DNA from: Ceratothoa steindachneri
Lineage: Eukaryota; Arthropoda; Malacostraca; Isopoda; Cymothoidae
Assembly: GCA_963969495.1 (NCBI GenBank)
Contig: OZ018338.1
Location: 46,879,206 to 46,943,205 of the forward strand
Length of the DNA: 64,000 nucleotides
Reading direction: 5' to 3'
Under the pieces are notes generated by a model. The model was not told the origin of the DNA and did no database searches. It worked only from the letters and a program-made list of their open reading frames with translations. Below are positions 12,069 through 23,832 of the stretch, piece after piece. Every line of letters starts with the position of its first letter. The first letter of the stretch is position 1. The translations under genes and the position numbers were made by a program.

Positions 12069-12337
12069 CGGCCAGTTTCGAGATTCAATCGATTTCTTAA
12101 AAAAAGCTTGGAAAACGTCAGTTTTGGGAAAATAAACCGTTTTTCAAACTTAGCAAGTTATTGCTCTCGAATCTAAGTAATATTAAGCAAAAGCTGGAAA
12201 AACGGCCGTTTTTAAGGTTTGATCCATTTCCTAAAAAAGATTGAAAAATAGGAGTTTTGGGGATAATGCAAATATCTTCAAACTTAGCCAATTAAGGTCT
12301 CCGATTATAAGTAATATTTGGCAAAAACATGCAAAAA
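12069..12337 (+). repeat. Representative 269-bp monomer, an ancient dimer
   Basis: This single monomer illustrates the unit. Half A spans 12069-12202 (134 bp) and half B 12203-12337 (135 bp), each starting at the CGGCC-type core (CGGCCAG in half A, CGGCCGT in half B). Aligned by eye, the first 57 bp of the halves match at about 45 positions. The final AAGTAATATTA is shared exactly, and GCTCTCGAATCT in half A lines up with GGTCTCCGATTA in half B. The middle of each half is less alike. The arrangement indicates that an original unit of about 135 bp duplicated, diverged, and then spread as a 269-bp dimer. Confidence 0.9.
12198..12213. repeat. Perfect 16-bp palindrome in half B (example)
   Basis: AAAAACGGCCGTTTTT is its own reverse complement and is present in most monomers of the window; this is one instance. 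The matching site in half A is broken (CGGCCAGTTTT or CGGTCAGTTTT). A conserved A-tract/CG/T-tract dyad could be a protein-binding site or a bent-DNA element. That is inference: no known box was matched. Some monomers carry a CGG to CAG change in it, for example near 4168, 30131 and in much of the right-hand block. Confidence 0.85.
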
Positions 12338-13841
12338 CCGTCTGTTTTGAGGTTTAATCGATTTCTTAAAAAAAGCTCGAAAAACATCAGTTTTGGGAAA
12401 ATAAACCGTTTTTCAAACTTAGCGAGTTATTGCTCTCGTATCTAAGTAATATTTACCAACACCTGGAAAAACGGCCGTTTTCAAGGTTTAAACCATTTCC
12501 TAAAAAAGATTGAAAAACGGGACTTTTTTGGATGGTGCAAATATCTTCAAACCTATCCAATTAGGGTCTCCGATTATAAGTAATATTATGCAAAATCATG
12601 CAAAAACGGTCAGTTTTGAGATTCGATCGATTTCTTAAAAAAAGCTCGAAAAACGTCGGTTTTAGGAAAATAAACCGTTTTTCAAACTTAGCAAGTTATT
12701 GCTCTCGAATCTAAGTAATATTAAGCAAAAGCTGGAAAAACGGCCGTTTTTAAGGTTTGATCCATTTCCTAAAAAAGATTGAAAAATGGGAGTTTTTTGG
12801 ATTGTGCAAATATCTTCAAACCTATGCAATAAAGGTCTCCGATTTTAAGTAATATTAGGCAAAAACATGCAAAAACGGTCAGTTTTGAGATTCGATCGAT
12901 TTCTTAAAAAAGCTCGAAAAACGTCTGTTTTGGGAAAATAAGCCGTTTTTCAAACTTAGCAAGTTATTGCTCTCGAATCGAAGTAATATTAACCAAAACC
13001 TTAAAAAACGGCCGTTTTTAGGTTTGATCCATTTCCTAAAAAAGATTTAAAAATAGGAGTTTTTTAGATGATGCAAATATCTTCAAACCTATCCAATTAG
13101 GGTCTCCGATTATAAGTAATATTATGCAAAATCATGCAAAAACGGTCAGTTTTGAGATTCGATCGATTTCTTAAAAAAAGCTCGAAAAACGTCGGTTTTA
13201 GGAAAATAAACCGTTTTTCAAACTTAGCAAGTTATTGCTCATGAATCTAAGTAATATTAAACAAAAGCTAGAAAAACGGCCGTTTTTAAGGTTTAAACCA
13301 TTTCCTAAAAAAGATTGAAAATCGGGAGTTTTTTGGATGATGCAAATATCTTCAAACCTATCCAATTAAGGTCTCCGATTATAAGTAATATTAGGCAAAA
13401 ACATGCATAAACGGCCAGTTTTGGGATTCAATCGATTTCTTAAAAAAAGCTTGAAAAACGTCAGTTTTGGGAAAATAAACCGTTTTTCAAACTTAGAGAG
13501 TTACTGTTCCCATATCTGAGGAATATTAACCAAAACCTGGAAAAACGGCCGTTTTTGAGGTTTGATCCATTTCCTAAAAAAGATTTAAAAATAGGAGTTT
13601 TTTAGATGATGCAAATATCTTCAAACCTATCCAATTAGGGTCTCCGATTATAAGTAATATTATGCAAAATCATGCAAAAACGGTCAGTTTTGAGATTCGA
13701 TCGATTTCTTAAAAAAGCTCGAAAAACGTCTGTTTTGGGAAAATAAGCCGTTTTTCAAACTTAGCAAGTTATTGCTCTCGAATCGAAGTAATATTAACCA
13801 AAACCTTAAAAAACGGCCGTTTTTAGGTTTGATCCATTTCC

Positions 13842-13849
13842 TAAAAAAC
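13842..13849 (+). other. 44-bp deletion junction, second copy
   Basis: This is identical to the junction at 12007 and follows the same marker CGTTTTTAGGTTTG, in which one A is missing from the usual TTTTTAAGG. Confidence 0.85.
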
Positions 13850-15214
13850 CTATCCAATTAGGGTCTCCGATTATAAGTAATATTATGCAAAATCATGCAA
13901 AAACGGTCAGTTTTGAGATTCGATCGATTTCTTAAAAAAAGCTCGAAAAACGTCGGTTTTAGGAAAATAAACCGTTTTTCAAACTTAGCAGGTTATTGCT
14001 CATGAATCTAAGTAATATTAAACAAAAGCTGGAAAAACGGCCGTTTTTAAGGTTTAAACCATTTCCTAAAAAAGATTGAAAATCGGGAGTTTTTTGGATG
14101 ATGCAAATATCTTCAAACCTATCCAATTAAGGTTTCCGATTATTATTAATATTAGGCAAAAACATGCTAAAACGGCCAGTTTTGGGATTCAATCGATTTC
14201 TTAAAAAAAGCTTGAAAAACGTCAGTTTTGGGAAAATAAACCGTTTTTCAAACTTAGAGAGTTACTGTTCCCATATCTGAGGAATATTAACCAAAACCTG
14301 GAAAAACGGCCGTTTTTGAGGTTTGATCCATTTTCTAAAAAAGATTGAAAAACGGGGTTTTTTGGATAATGCAAATATTTTAAAACCTATTCAATTTAGG
14401 TCTCCGATTATAAGTAAGATTAGGCAAAAACATGCAAAAACGGCCAGTTTTGAGATTCAATCGATTTCTTAAAAAAAGCTTGGAAAACGTCAGTTTTGGG
14501 AAAATGAACCGTTTTTTAAACTTAGCAATTTATTGCTCTCGAATCTAAGTAATATTAACCAAAACCTGTAAAAACGGCCGTTTTCAAGGTTTAGTATATT
14601 TCCAAAAAAAATGATTGAAAAGCGGGAGTTTGTGGATGATGCAAATATCTTCAAACCTATCCAATTAGGGTCTCCGATTATAAGTAATATTATGCAAAAT
14701 CATGCAAAAACGGTTAGGTTTGAGATTCAATCGATTTCTTAAAAAAAGCTCGAAAAACGTCGGTTTTAGGAAAATAAACCGTTTTTCAAACTTAGCAAGT
14801 TATTGCTCTCGGATCTAAGTAATATTAAGCAAAAGCTGGAAAAACGGCCGTTTTTAAGGTTTGATCCATTTCCTAAAAAAGATTGAAAAATGAGAGTTTT
14901 GGGGATAATGCAAATATCTTCAAACTTAGCCAATTAAGGTCTCCGATTATATGTAATATCAGGCAAAAACATGCAAAAACCGTCTGTTTTGAGGTTTAAT
15001 CGATTTCTTAAAAAAAGCTCGAAAAACATCAGTTTTGGGAAAATAAACCGTTTTTCAAACTTAGCAAGTTATTGCTCTCGAATCTAAGTAATATTTACCA
15101 ACACCTGGAAAAACGGCCGTTTTTAAGGTTTAAACCATTTCCTAAAAAAGATTGAAAAACCGGAGTTTTTTGGGTGATGCAAATATCTTCAAACCTATGC
15201 AATAAAGGTCTCCG

Positions 15215-16085
15215 ATTATAAGTAATATTAGGCAAAAACATGCAAAAACGGCCAGTTTCGAGATTCAATCGATTTCTTAAAAAAAGCTTGGAAAACGTCA
15301 GTTTTGGGAAAATAAACCGTTTTTCAAACTTAGCAAGTTATTGCTCTCGAATCTAAGTAATATTAAGCAAAAGCTGGAAAAACGGCCGTTTTTAAGGTTT
15401 GATCCATTTCCTAAAAAAGATTGAAAAATAGGAGTTTTGGGGATAATGCAAATATCTTCAAACTTAGCCAATTAAGGTCTCCGATTATAAGTAATATTTG
15501 GCAAAAACATGCAAAAACCGTCTGTTTTGAGGTTTAATCGATTTCTTAAAAAAAGCTCGAAAAACATCAGTTTTGGGAAAATAAACCGTTTTTCAAACTT
15601 AGCGAGTTATTGCTCTCGTATCTAAGTAATATTTACCAACACCTGGAAAAACGGCCGTTTTCAAGGTTTAAACCATTTCCTAAAAAAGATTGAAAAACGG
15701 GACTTTTTTGGATGGTGCAAATATCTTCAAACCTATCCAATTAGGGTCTCCGATTATAAGTAATATTATGCAAAATCATGCAAAAACGGTCAGTTTTGAG
15801 ATTCGATCGATTTCTTAAAAAAAGCTCGAAAAACGTCGGTTTTAGGAAAATAAACCGTTTTTCAAACTTAGCAAGTTATTGCTCTCGAATCTAAGTAATA
15901 TTAAGCAAAAGCTGGAAAAACGGCCGTTTTTAAGGGTTGATCCATTTCCTAAAAAAGATTGAAAAATGGGAGTTTTTTGGATTGTGCAAATATCTTCAAA
16001 CCTATGCAATAAAGGTCTCGGATTTTAAGTAATATTAGGCAAAAACATGCAAAAACGGTCAGTTTTGAGATTCGATCGATTTCTT
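15215..16085 (+). repeat. Dispersed family B segment, copy 2
   Basis: This copy matches 12035-12905 base for base over most of its length, including GATTGTGCAAATATC and CCTATGCAATAAAGG, then diverges near 16087. Confidence 0.8.
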
Positions 16086-16826
16086 AAAAAAAGCTCGAAA
16101 AACGTCGGTTTTAGGAAAATAAACCGTTTTCAAACTTAGCAAGTTATTGCTCATGAATCTAAGTAATATTAAACAAAAGCTAGAAAAACGGCCGTTTTTA
16201 AGGTTTAAACCATTTCCTAAAAAAGATTGAAAATCGGGAGTTTTTTGGATGATGCAAATATCTTCAAACCTATCCAATTAAGGTCTCCGATTATAAGTAA
16301 TATTAGGCAAAAACATGCAAAAACGGCCAGTTTTGGGATTCAATCGATTTCTTAAAAAAGCTTGAAAAACGTCAGTTTTGGGAAAATAAACCGTTTTTCA
16401 AACTTAGAGAGTTACTGTTCCCATATCTGAGGAATATTAACCAAAACCTGGAAAAACGGCCGTTTTTGAGGTTTGATCCATTTCCTAAAAAAGATTTAAA
16501 AATAGGAGTTTTTTAGATGATGCAAATATCTTCAAACCTATCCAATAAGGGTCTCCGATTATAAGTAATATTATGCAAAATCATGCAAAAACGGTCAGTT
16601 TTGAGATTCGATCGATTTCTTAAAAAAAGCTCGAAAAACGTCGGTTTTAGGAAAATAAACCGTTTTTCAAACTTAGCAAGTTATTGCTCATGAATCTAAG
16701 TAATATTAAACAAAAGCTGGAAAAACGGCCGTTTTTAAGGTTTAAACCATTTCCTAAAAAAGATTGAAAATCGGGAGTTTTTTGGATGATGCAAATATCT
16801 TCAAACCTATCCAATTAAGGTCTCCG

Positions 16827-17690
16827 ATTATAAGTAATATTAGGCAAAAACATGCAAAAACGGCCAGTTTCGAGATTCAATCGATTTCTTAAAAAAAGCT
16901 TGGAAAACGTCAGTTTTGGGAAAATAAACCGTTTTTCAAACTTAGCAAGTTATTGCTCTCGAATCTAAGTAATATTAAGCAAAAGCTGGAAAAACGGCCG
17001 TTTTTAAGGTTTGATCCATTTCCTAAAAAAGATTGAAAAATAGGAGTTTTGGGGATAATGCATATATCTTCAAACTTAGCCAATTAAGGTCTCCGATTAT
17101 AAGTAATATTTGGCAAAAACATGCAAAAACCGTCTGTTTTGAGGTTTAATCGATTTCTTAAAAAAAGCTCGAAAAACATCAGTTTTGGGAAAATAAACCG
17201 TTTTTCAAACTTAGCGAGTTATTGCTCTCGTATCTAAGTAATATTTACCAACACCTGGAAAAACGGCCGTTTTCAAGGTTTAAACCATTTCCTAAAAAAG
17301 ATTGAAAAACGGGACTTTTTTGGATGGTGCAAATATCTTCAAACATATCTAATTAGGGTCTCCGATTATAAGTAATATTATGCAAAATCATGCAAAAACG
17401 GTCAGTTTTGAGATTCGATCGATTTCTTAAAAAAAGCTCGAAAAACGTCGGTTTTAGGAAAATAAACCGTTTTTCAAACTTAGCAAGTTATTGCTCTCGA
17501 ATCTAAGTAATATTAAGCAAAAGCTGGAAAAACGGCCGTTTTTAAGGTTTGATCCATTTCCTAAAAAAGATTGAAAAATGGGAGTTTTTTGGATGGTGCA
17601 AATATCTTCAAACCTATGCAATAAAGGTCTCCGATTTTAAGTAATATTAGGCAAAAACATGCAAAAACGGTCAGTTTTGAGATTCGATCG
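16827..17690 (+). repeat. Dispersed family B segment, copy 3
   Basis: This is the third copy of the segment seen at 12035 and 15215, with the same markers in order. Similarity to the 12 kb copy continues to 17830 (matching 13038), where this copy has the 44-bp deletion. Confidence 0.8.
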
Positions 17691-17828
17691 ATTTCTTAAA
17701 AAAGCTCGAAAAACGTCTGTTTTGGGAAAATAAGCCGTTTTTCAAACTTATCAAGTTATTGCTCTCGAATCGAAGTAATATTAACCAAAACCTTAAAAAA
17801 CGGCCGTTTTTAGGTTTGATCCATTTCC

Positions 17829-17836
17829 TAAAAAAC
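17829..17836 (+). other. 44-bp deletion junction, third copy
   Basis: This is the same junction as at 12007 and 13842. The sequence before it matches that before 13038, where the 44 bp are still present. Confidence 0.85.
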
Positions 17837-18159
17837 CTATCCAATTAGGGTCTCCGATTATAAGTAATATTATGCAAAATCATGCAAAAACGGTCAGTTT
17901 TGAGATTCGATCGATTTCTTAAAAAAAGCTCGAAAAACGTCGGTTTTAGGAAAATAAACCGTTTTTCAAACTTAGCAGGTTATTGCTCATGAATCTAAGT
18001 AATATTAAACAAAAGCTGGAAAAACGGCCGTTTTTAAGGTTTAAACCATTTCCTAAAAAAGATTGAAAATCGGGAGTTTTTTGGATGATGCAAATATCTT
18101 CAAACCTATCCAATTAAGGTCTCCGATTATTATTAATATTAGGCAAAAACATGCTAAAA

Positions 18160-19250
18160 CGGCCAGTTTTGGGATTCAATCGATTTCTTAAAAAAAGCTT
18201 GAAAAACGTCAGTTTTGGGAAAATAAACCGTTTTTCAAACTTAGAGAGTTACTGTTCCCATATCTGAGGAATATTAACCAAAACCTGGAAAAACGGCCGT
18301 TTTTGAGGTTTGATCCATTTTCTAAAAAAGATAGAAAAACGGGAGTTTTTTGGATAATGCAAATATTTTAAAACCTATTCAATTTAGGTCTCCGATTATA
18401 AGTAAGATTAGGCAAAAACATGCAAAAACGGCCAGTTTTGAGATTCAATCGATTTCTTAAAAAAAGCTTGGAAAACGTCAGTTTTGGGAAAATGAACCGT
18501 TTTTTAAACTTAGCAAGTTATTGCTCTCGAATCTAAGTAATATTAACCAAAACCTGGAAAAACGGCCGTTTTCAAGGTTTAGTATATTTCCAAAAAAATG
18601 ATTGAAAAGCGGGAGTTTGTGGATGATGCAAATATCTTCAAACCTATCCAATTAGGGTCTCCCATTATAAGTAATATTATGCAAAATCATGCAAAAACGG
18701 TCAGTTTTGAGATTCTAACGATTTCTTAAAAAAAGCTCGAAAAACGTCGGTTTTAGGAAAATAAACCGTTTTTCAAACTTAGCAAGTTATTGCTCTCGAA
18801 TCTAAGTAATATTAAGCAAAAGCTGGAAAAACGGCCGTTTTTAAGGTTTGATCCATTTCCTAAAAAAGATTGAAAAATGGGAGTTTTTTGGATGATGCAA
18901 ATATCTTCAAACCTATCCAATTAAGGTCTCCGATTATAACTAATATTAGGCAAAAACGGCCAGTTTTGAGATTCGATCGATTTCTTATTTAAAGCTTGTA
19001 AACGTCAGTTTGGGGAAAATAAACCGTTTTTCAAACTTAGCAAGTTATTTCTCTCGAATCTAAGTAATATTACCCAAAACCTGGAAAAACGGCCGTTTTT
19101 AAGGTTAGGTCTATTTCCAAAAAAATGATTGAAAAGGGGGAGTTTTTTGGATGGTGCAAATATCTTCAAACCTATCCAATAAAGGTCTCCGATTTTAAGT
19201 AAAATTAGGCAAAAACATGCAAAAACGGTCAGTTTTGAGATTCGATCGAT
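18160..19250 (+). repeat. Dispersed family B segment 2, copy 2
   Basis: This copy shares the same ordered rare markers with 2700-3790. It carries a local change, TTATTTAAAGC, near 18987 where the other copies read TTATAAAAAGC. Confidence 0.75.
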
Positions 19251-20884
19251 TTCTTAAAAAAGCTTGAAAAACGTCTGTTTTGGGAAAATAAGCCGTTTTT
19301 CAAACTTAGCAAGTTATTGCTCTTGAATCGAAGTAATATTAACCAAAACCCTAAAAAACAACCGTTTTTAAGGTTTGATCCATTTCCTAAAAAAGATTTA
19401 AAAATAGGAGTTTTTTAGATGATGCAAATATCTTCAAACCTATCCAATTAGGGTCTCCGATTATAAGTAATATTATGCAAAATCATGCAAAAACGGTCAG
19501 TTTTGAGATTCGATCGATTTCTTAAAAAAAGCTCGAAAAACGTCGGTTTTAGGAAAATAAACCGTTTTTCAAACTTAGCAAGTTATTGCTCATGAATCTA
19601 AGTAATATTAAACAAAAGCTGGAAAAACGGCCGTTTTTAAGGTTTAAACCATTTCCTAAAAAAGATTGAAAATCGGGAGTTTTTTGGATGATGCAAATAT
19701 CTTCAAACCTATCCAATTAAGGTCTCCGATTATAAGTAATATTAGGCAAAAACATGCAAAAACGGCCAGTTTTGGGATTCAATCGATTTCTTAAAAAAAG
19801 CTTGAAAAACGTCAGTTTTGGGAAAATAAACCGTTTTTCAAACTTAGAGAGTTACTGTTCCCATATCTGAGGAATATTAACCAAAACCTGGAAAAACGGC
19901 CGTTTTTGAGGTTTGATCCATTTCCTAAAAAAGATTGAAAAATGGGAGTTTTTTGGATGATGCAAATATCTTCAAACCTATCCAATTAAGGTCTCCGATT
20001 ATAACTAATATTAGGCAAAAACATGCAAAAACGGCCAGTTTTGAGATTCGATCGCTTTCTTATAAAAAGCTTGAAAACGTCAGTTTGGGGAAAATAAACC
20101 GTTTTTCAAACTTAGCAAGTTATTTCTCTCGAATCTAAGTAATATTACCCAAAACCTGGAAAAACGGCCGTTTTTAAGGTAAGGTCTATTTCCAAAAAAA
20201 TGATTGAAAAGCGGGAGTTTTTTGGATGGTGCAAATATCTTCAAACCTATGCAATAAAGGTCTCCGATTTTAAGTAATATTAGGCAAAATCATGCAAAAA
20301 CGGTCAGTTTTGAGATTTGATCGATTTCTTAAAAAAGCTCGAAAAACGTCTATTTTGGGAAAATAAGCCGTTTTTCAAACTTAGCAAGTTATTGCTCTCG
20401 AATCGAAGTAATATTAACCAAAACCTTAAAAAACGGCCGTTTTTAAGGTTTGATCCATTTCCTAAAAAAGATTTAAAAATAGGAGTTTTTTAGATGATGC
20501 AAATATCTTCAAACCTATCCAATTAGGGTCTCCGATTATAAGTAATATTATGCAAAATCATGCAAAAACGGTCAGTTTTGAGATTCGATCGATTTCTTAA
20601 AAAAAGCTCGAAAAACGTCGGTTTTAGGAAAATAAACCGTTTTTCAAACTTAGCAAGTTATTGCTCATGAATTTAAGTAATATTAAACAAAAGCTAGAAA
20701 AACGGCCGTTTTTAAGGTTTAAACCATTTCCTAAAAAAAGATTGAAAATCGGGAGTTTTTTGGATGATGCAAATATCTTCAAACCTATCCAATTAAGGTC
20801 TCCGATTATAAGTAATATTAGGCAAAAACATGCAAAAACGGCCAGTTTTGGGATTCAATCGATTTCTTAAAAAAAGCTTGAAAA

Positions 20885-23832
20885 ACGTCAGTTTTGGGAA
20901 AATAAACCGTTTTTCAAACTTAGAGAGTTACTGTTCCCATATCTGAGGAATATTAACCAAAACCTGGAAAAACGGCCGTTTTTGAGGTTTGATCCATTTC
21001 CTAAAAAAGATTGAAAAATGGGAGTTTTTTGGATGATGCAAATATCTTCAAACCTATCCAATTAAGGTCTCCGATTATAACTAATATTAGGCAAAAACAT
21101 GCAAAAACGGCCAGTTTTGAGATTCGATCGCTTTCTTATAAAAAGCTTGAAAACGTCAGTTTGGGGAAAATAAACCGTTTTTCAAACTTAGCAAGTTATT
21201 TCTCTCGAATCTAAGTAATATTACCCAAAACCTGGAAAAACGGCCGTTTTTAAGGTTAGGTCTATTTCCAAAAAAATGATTGAAAAGCGGGAGTTTTTTG
21301 GATGGTGCAAATATCTTCAAACCTATCCAATAAAGGTCTCCGATTTTAAGTAATATTAGGCAAAATCATGCAAAAACGGTTAGGTTTGAGATTCGATCGA
21401 TTTCTTAAAAAAAGCTCGAAAAACGTCGGTTTTAGGAAAATAAACCGTTTTTCAAACTTAGCAAGTTATTGCTCTCGAATCTAAGTAATATTAAGCAAAA
21501 GCTGGAAAAACGGCCGTTTTTAAGGTTTGATCCATTTCCTAAAAAAGATTGAAAAATGGGAGTTTTGGGGATAATGCAAATATCTTCAAACTTAGCCAAT
21601 TAAGGTCTCCGATTATATGTAATATTAGGCAAAAACATGCAAAAACCGTCTGTTTTGAGGTTTAATCGATTTCTTAAACAAAGCTTGGAAAACGTCTGTT
21701 TTGGGAAAATAAGCCGTTTTTCAAACTTAGCAAGTTATTGCTCTCGAATCTAAGTAATATTTACCAACACCTGGAAAAACGGCCGTTTTTAAGGTTAGGT
21801 CTATTTCCAAAAAAAATGATTGAAAAGGGGGAGTTTTTTGGATGATGCAAATATCTTCAAACCTATCCAATTAAGGTCTCCGATTATAACTAATATTAGG
21901 CAAAAACGGCCAGTTTTGAGATTCGATCGATTTCTTATAAAAAGCTTGTAAACGTCAGTTTGGGGAAAATAAACCGTTTTTCAAACTTAGCAAGTTATTT
22001 CTCTCGAATCTAAGTAATATTACCCAAAACCTGGAAAAACGGCCGTTTTTAAGGTTAGGTCTATTTCCAAAAAAAATGATTGAAAAGGGGGAGTTTTTTG
22101 GATGGTGCAAATATCTTCAAACCTATCCAATAAAGGTCTCCGATTTTAAGTAATATTAGGCAAAAACATGCAAAAACGGTCAGTTTTGAGATTCGATCGA
22201 TTTCTTAAAAAAGCTTGAAAAACGTCTGTTTTGGGAAAATAAGCTGTTTTTCAAACTTAGCAGGTTATTGCTCTTGAATCGAAGTAATATTAACCAAAAC
22301 CCTAAAAAACGGCCGTTTTTAAGGTTTGATCCATTTCCTAAAAAAGATTTAAAAATAGGAGTTTTTTAGATGATGCAAATATCCTGAAACCTATCCAATT
22401 AGGGTCTCCGATTATAAGTAATATTATGCAAAATCATGCAAAAACGGTCAGTTTTGAGATTCGATCGATTTCTTAAAAAAAGCTCGAAAAACGTCGGTTT
22501 TAGGAAAATAAACCGTTTTTCAAACTTAGCAAGTTATTGCTCATGAATCTAAGTAATATTAAACAAAAGCTGGAAAAACGGCCGTTTTTAAGGTTTAAAC
22601 CATTTCCTAAAAAAGATTGAAAATCGGGAGTTTTTTGGATGATGCAAATATCTTCAAACCTATCCAATTAAGGTCTCCGATTATAAGTAAAATTATGCAA
22701 AATCATGCAAAAACGGTCAGTTTTGAGATTTTATCGATTTCTTAAAAAAAGCTCGAAAAACGTCGGTTTTAGGAAAATAAACCGTTTTTCAAACTTAGCA
22801 AGTTATTGCTCTCGAATCTAAGTAATATTAAGCAAAAGCTGGAAAAACGGCCGTTTTTAAGTTTGGTCTATTTCCAAAAAAATGATTGAAAATCGGGAGT
22901 TTTTTGGAGGGTGCAAATATCTTCAAACCTATCCAATAAAGGTCTCCGATTATAAGTAATATTAGGCAAAAACATGCAAAAACGGCCAGTTTTGAGATTC
23001 GATCGATTTCTTATAAAAAGCTTGAAAACGTCAGTTTTGGGAAAATAAACCGTTTTTCAAACTTAGCAAGTTATTTCTCTCGAATCTAAGTAATATAAAC
23101 CAAAACTTGGGAAAACGGCCGTTTTTAAGGTTTGATCCATTTTCTAAAAAAGATTGAAAAACGAGGTTTTTTGGATAAGGCAAATATTTTAAAACCTATT
23201 CAATTTAGGTCTCCGATTATAAGTAAGATTAGGCAAAAACATGCAAAAACGGCCAGTTTTGAGATTCAATCGATTTCTTAAACAAAGCTTGGAAAACGTC
23301 GGTTTGGAAAAATAAACCGTTTTTTAAACTTAGCAAGTTATTGCTCTCGAATCTAAGTAATATTAACCAAAACCTGGAAAAACGGCCGTTTTCAAGGTTA
23401 GGTCTATTTCCAAAAAAATGATTGAAAAGCGGGAGTTTGTGGATGATGCAAATATCTTCAAACCTATCCAATTAGGGTCTCCGATTATAAGTAATATTAT
23501 GCAAAATCATGCAAAAACGGTTAGGTTTGAGATTCGATCGATTTCTTAAAAAAAGCTCGAAAAACGTCGGTTTTAGGAAAATAAACCGTTTTTCAAACTT
23601 AGCAAGTTATTGCTCTCGAATCTAAGTAATATTAAACAAAAGCTGGAAAAACGGCCGTTTTTAAGGTTTGATCCATTTCCTAAAAAAGATTGAAAATCGG
23701 GAGTTTTTTGGATGATGCAAATATCTTCAAACCTATCCAATTAAGGTCTCCGATTATTATTAATATTAGGCAAAAACATGCTAAAACGGCCAGTTTTGGG
23801 ATTCAATCGATTTCTTAAAAAAAGCTTGAAAG
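20885..23832 (+). repeat. 11-monomer HOR, 2948 bp, copy 1
   Basis: This is one unit of a recent tandem duplication. It is followed directly by an almost identical 2948-bp copy. Unusual variants shared by both include ATATCCTGAAACC, AAATAAGCTG, GATTTTATCG, TTGGAGGGTGC and GGATAAGGC. It contains one monomer with the 10-bp deletion, which explains the average monomer of 268 bp. Confidence 0.88.

Larger units (their letters stand above)
12035..12905 (+). repeat. Dispersed family B segment, copy 1
   Basis: This segment recurs at 15215-16085 (offset 3180) and 16827-17690 (offset 4792). Shared rare markers are CCAGTTTCGAG, AATATTTGGC, CCGTCTGTTTTGAGG, CTCTCGTATC and CGGGACTTTTTT, in the same order. 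Confidence 0.8.
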
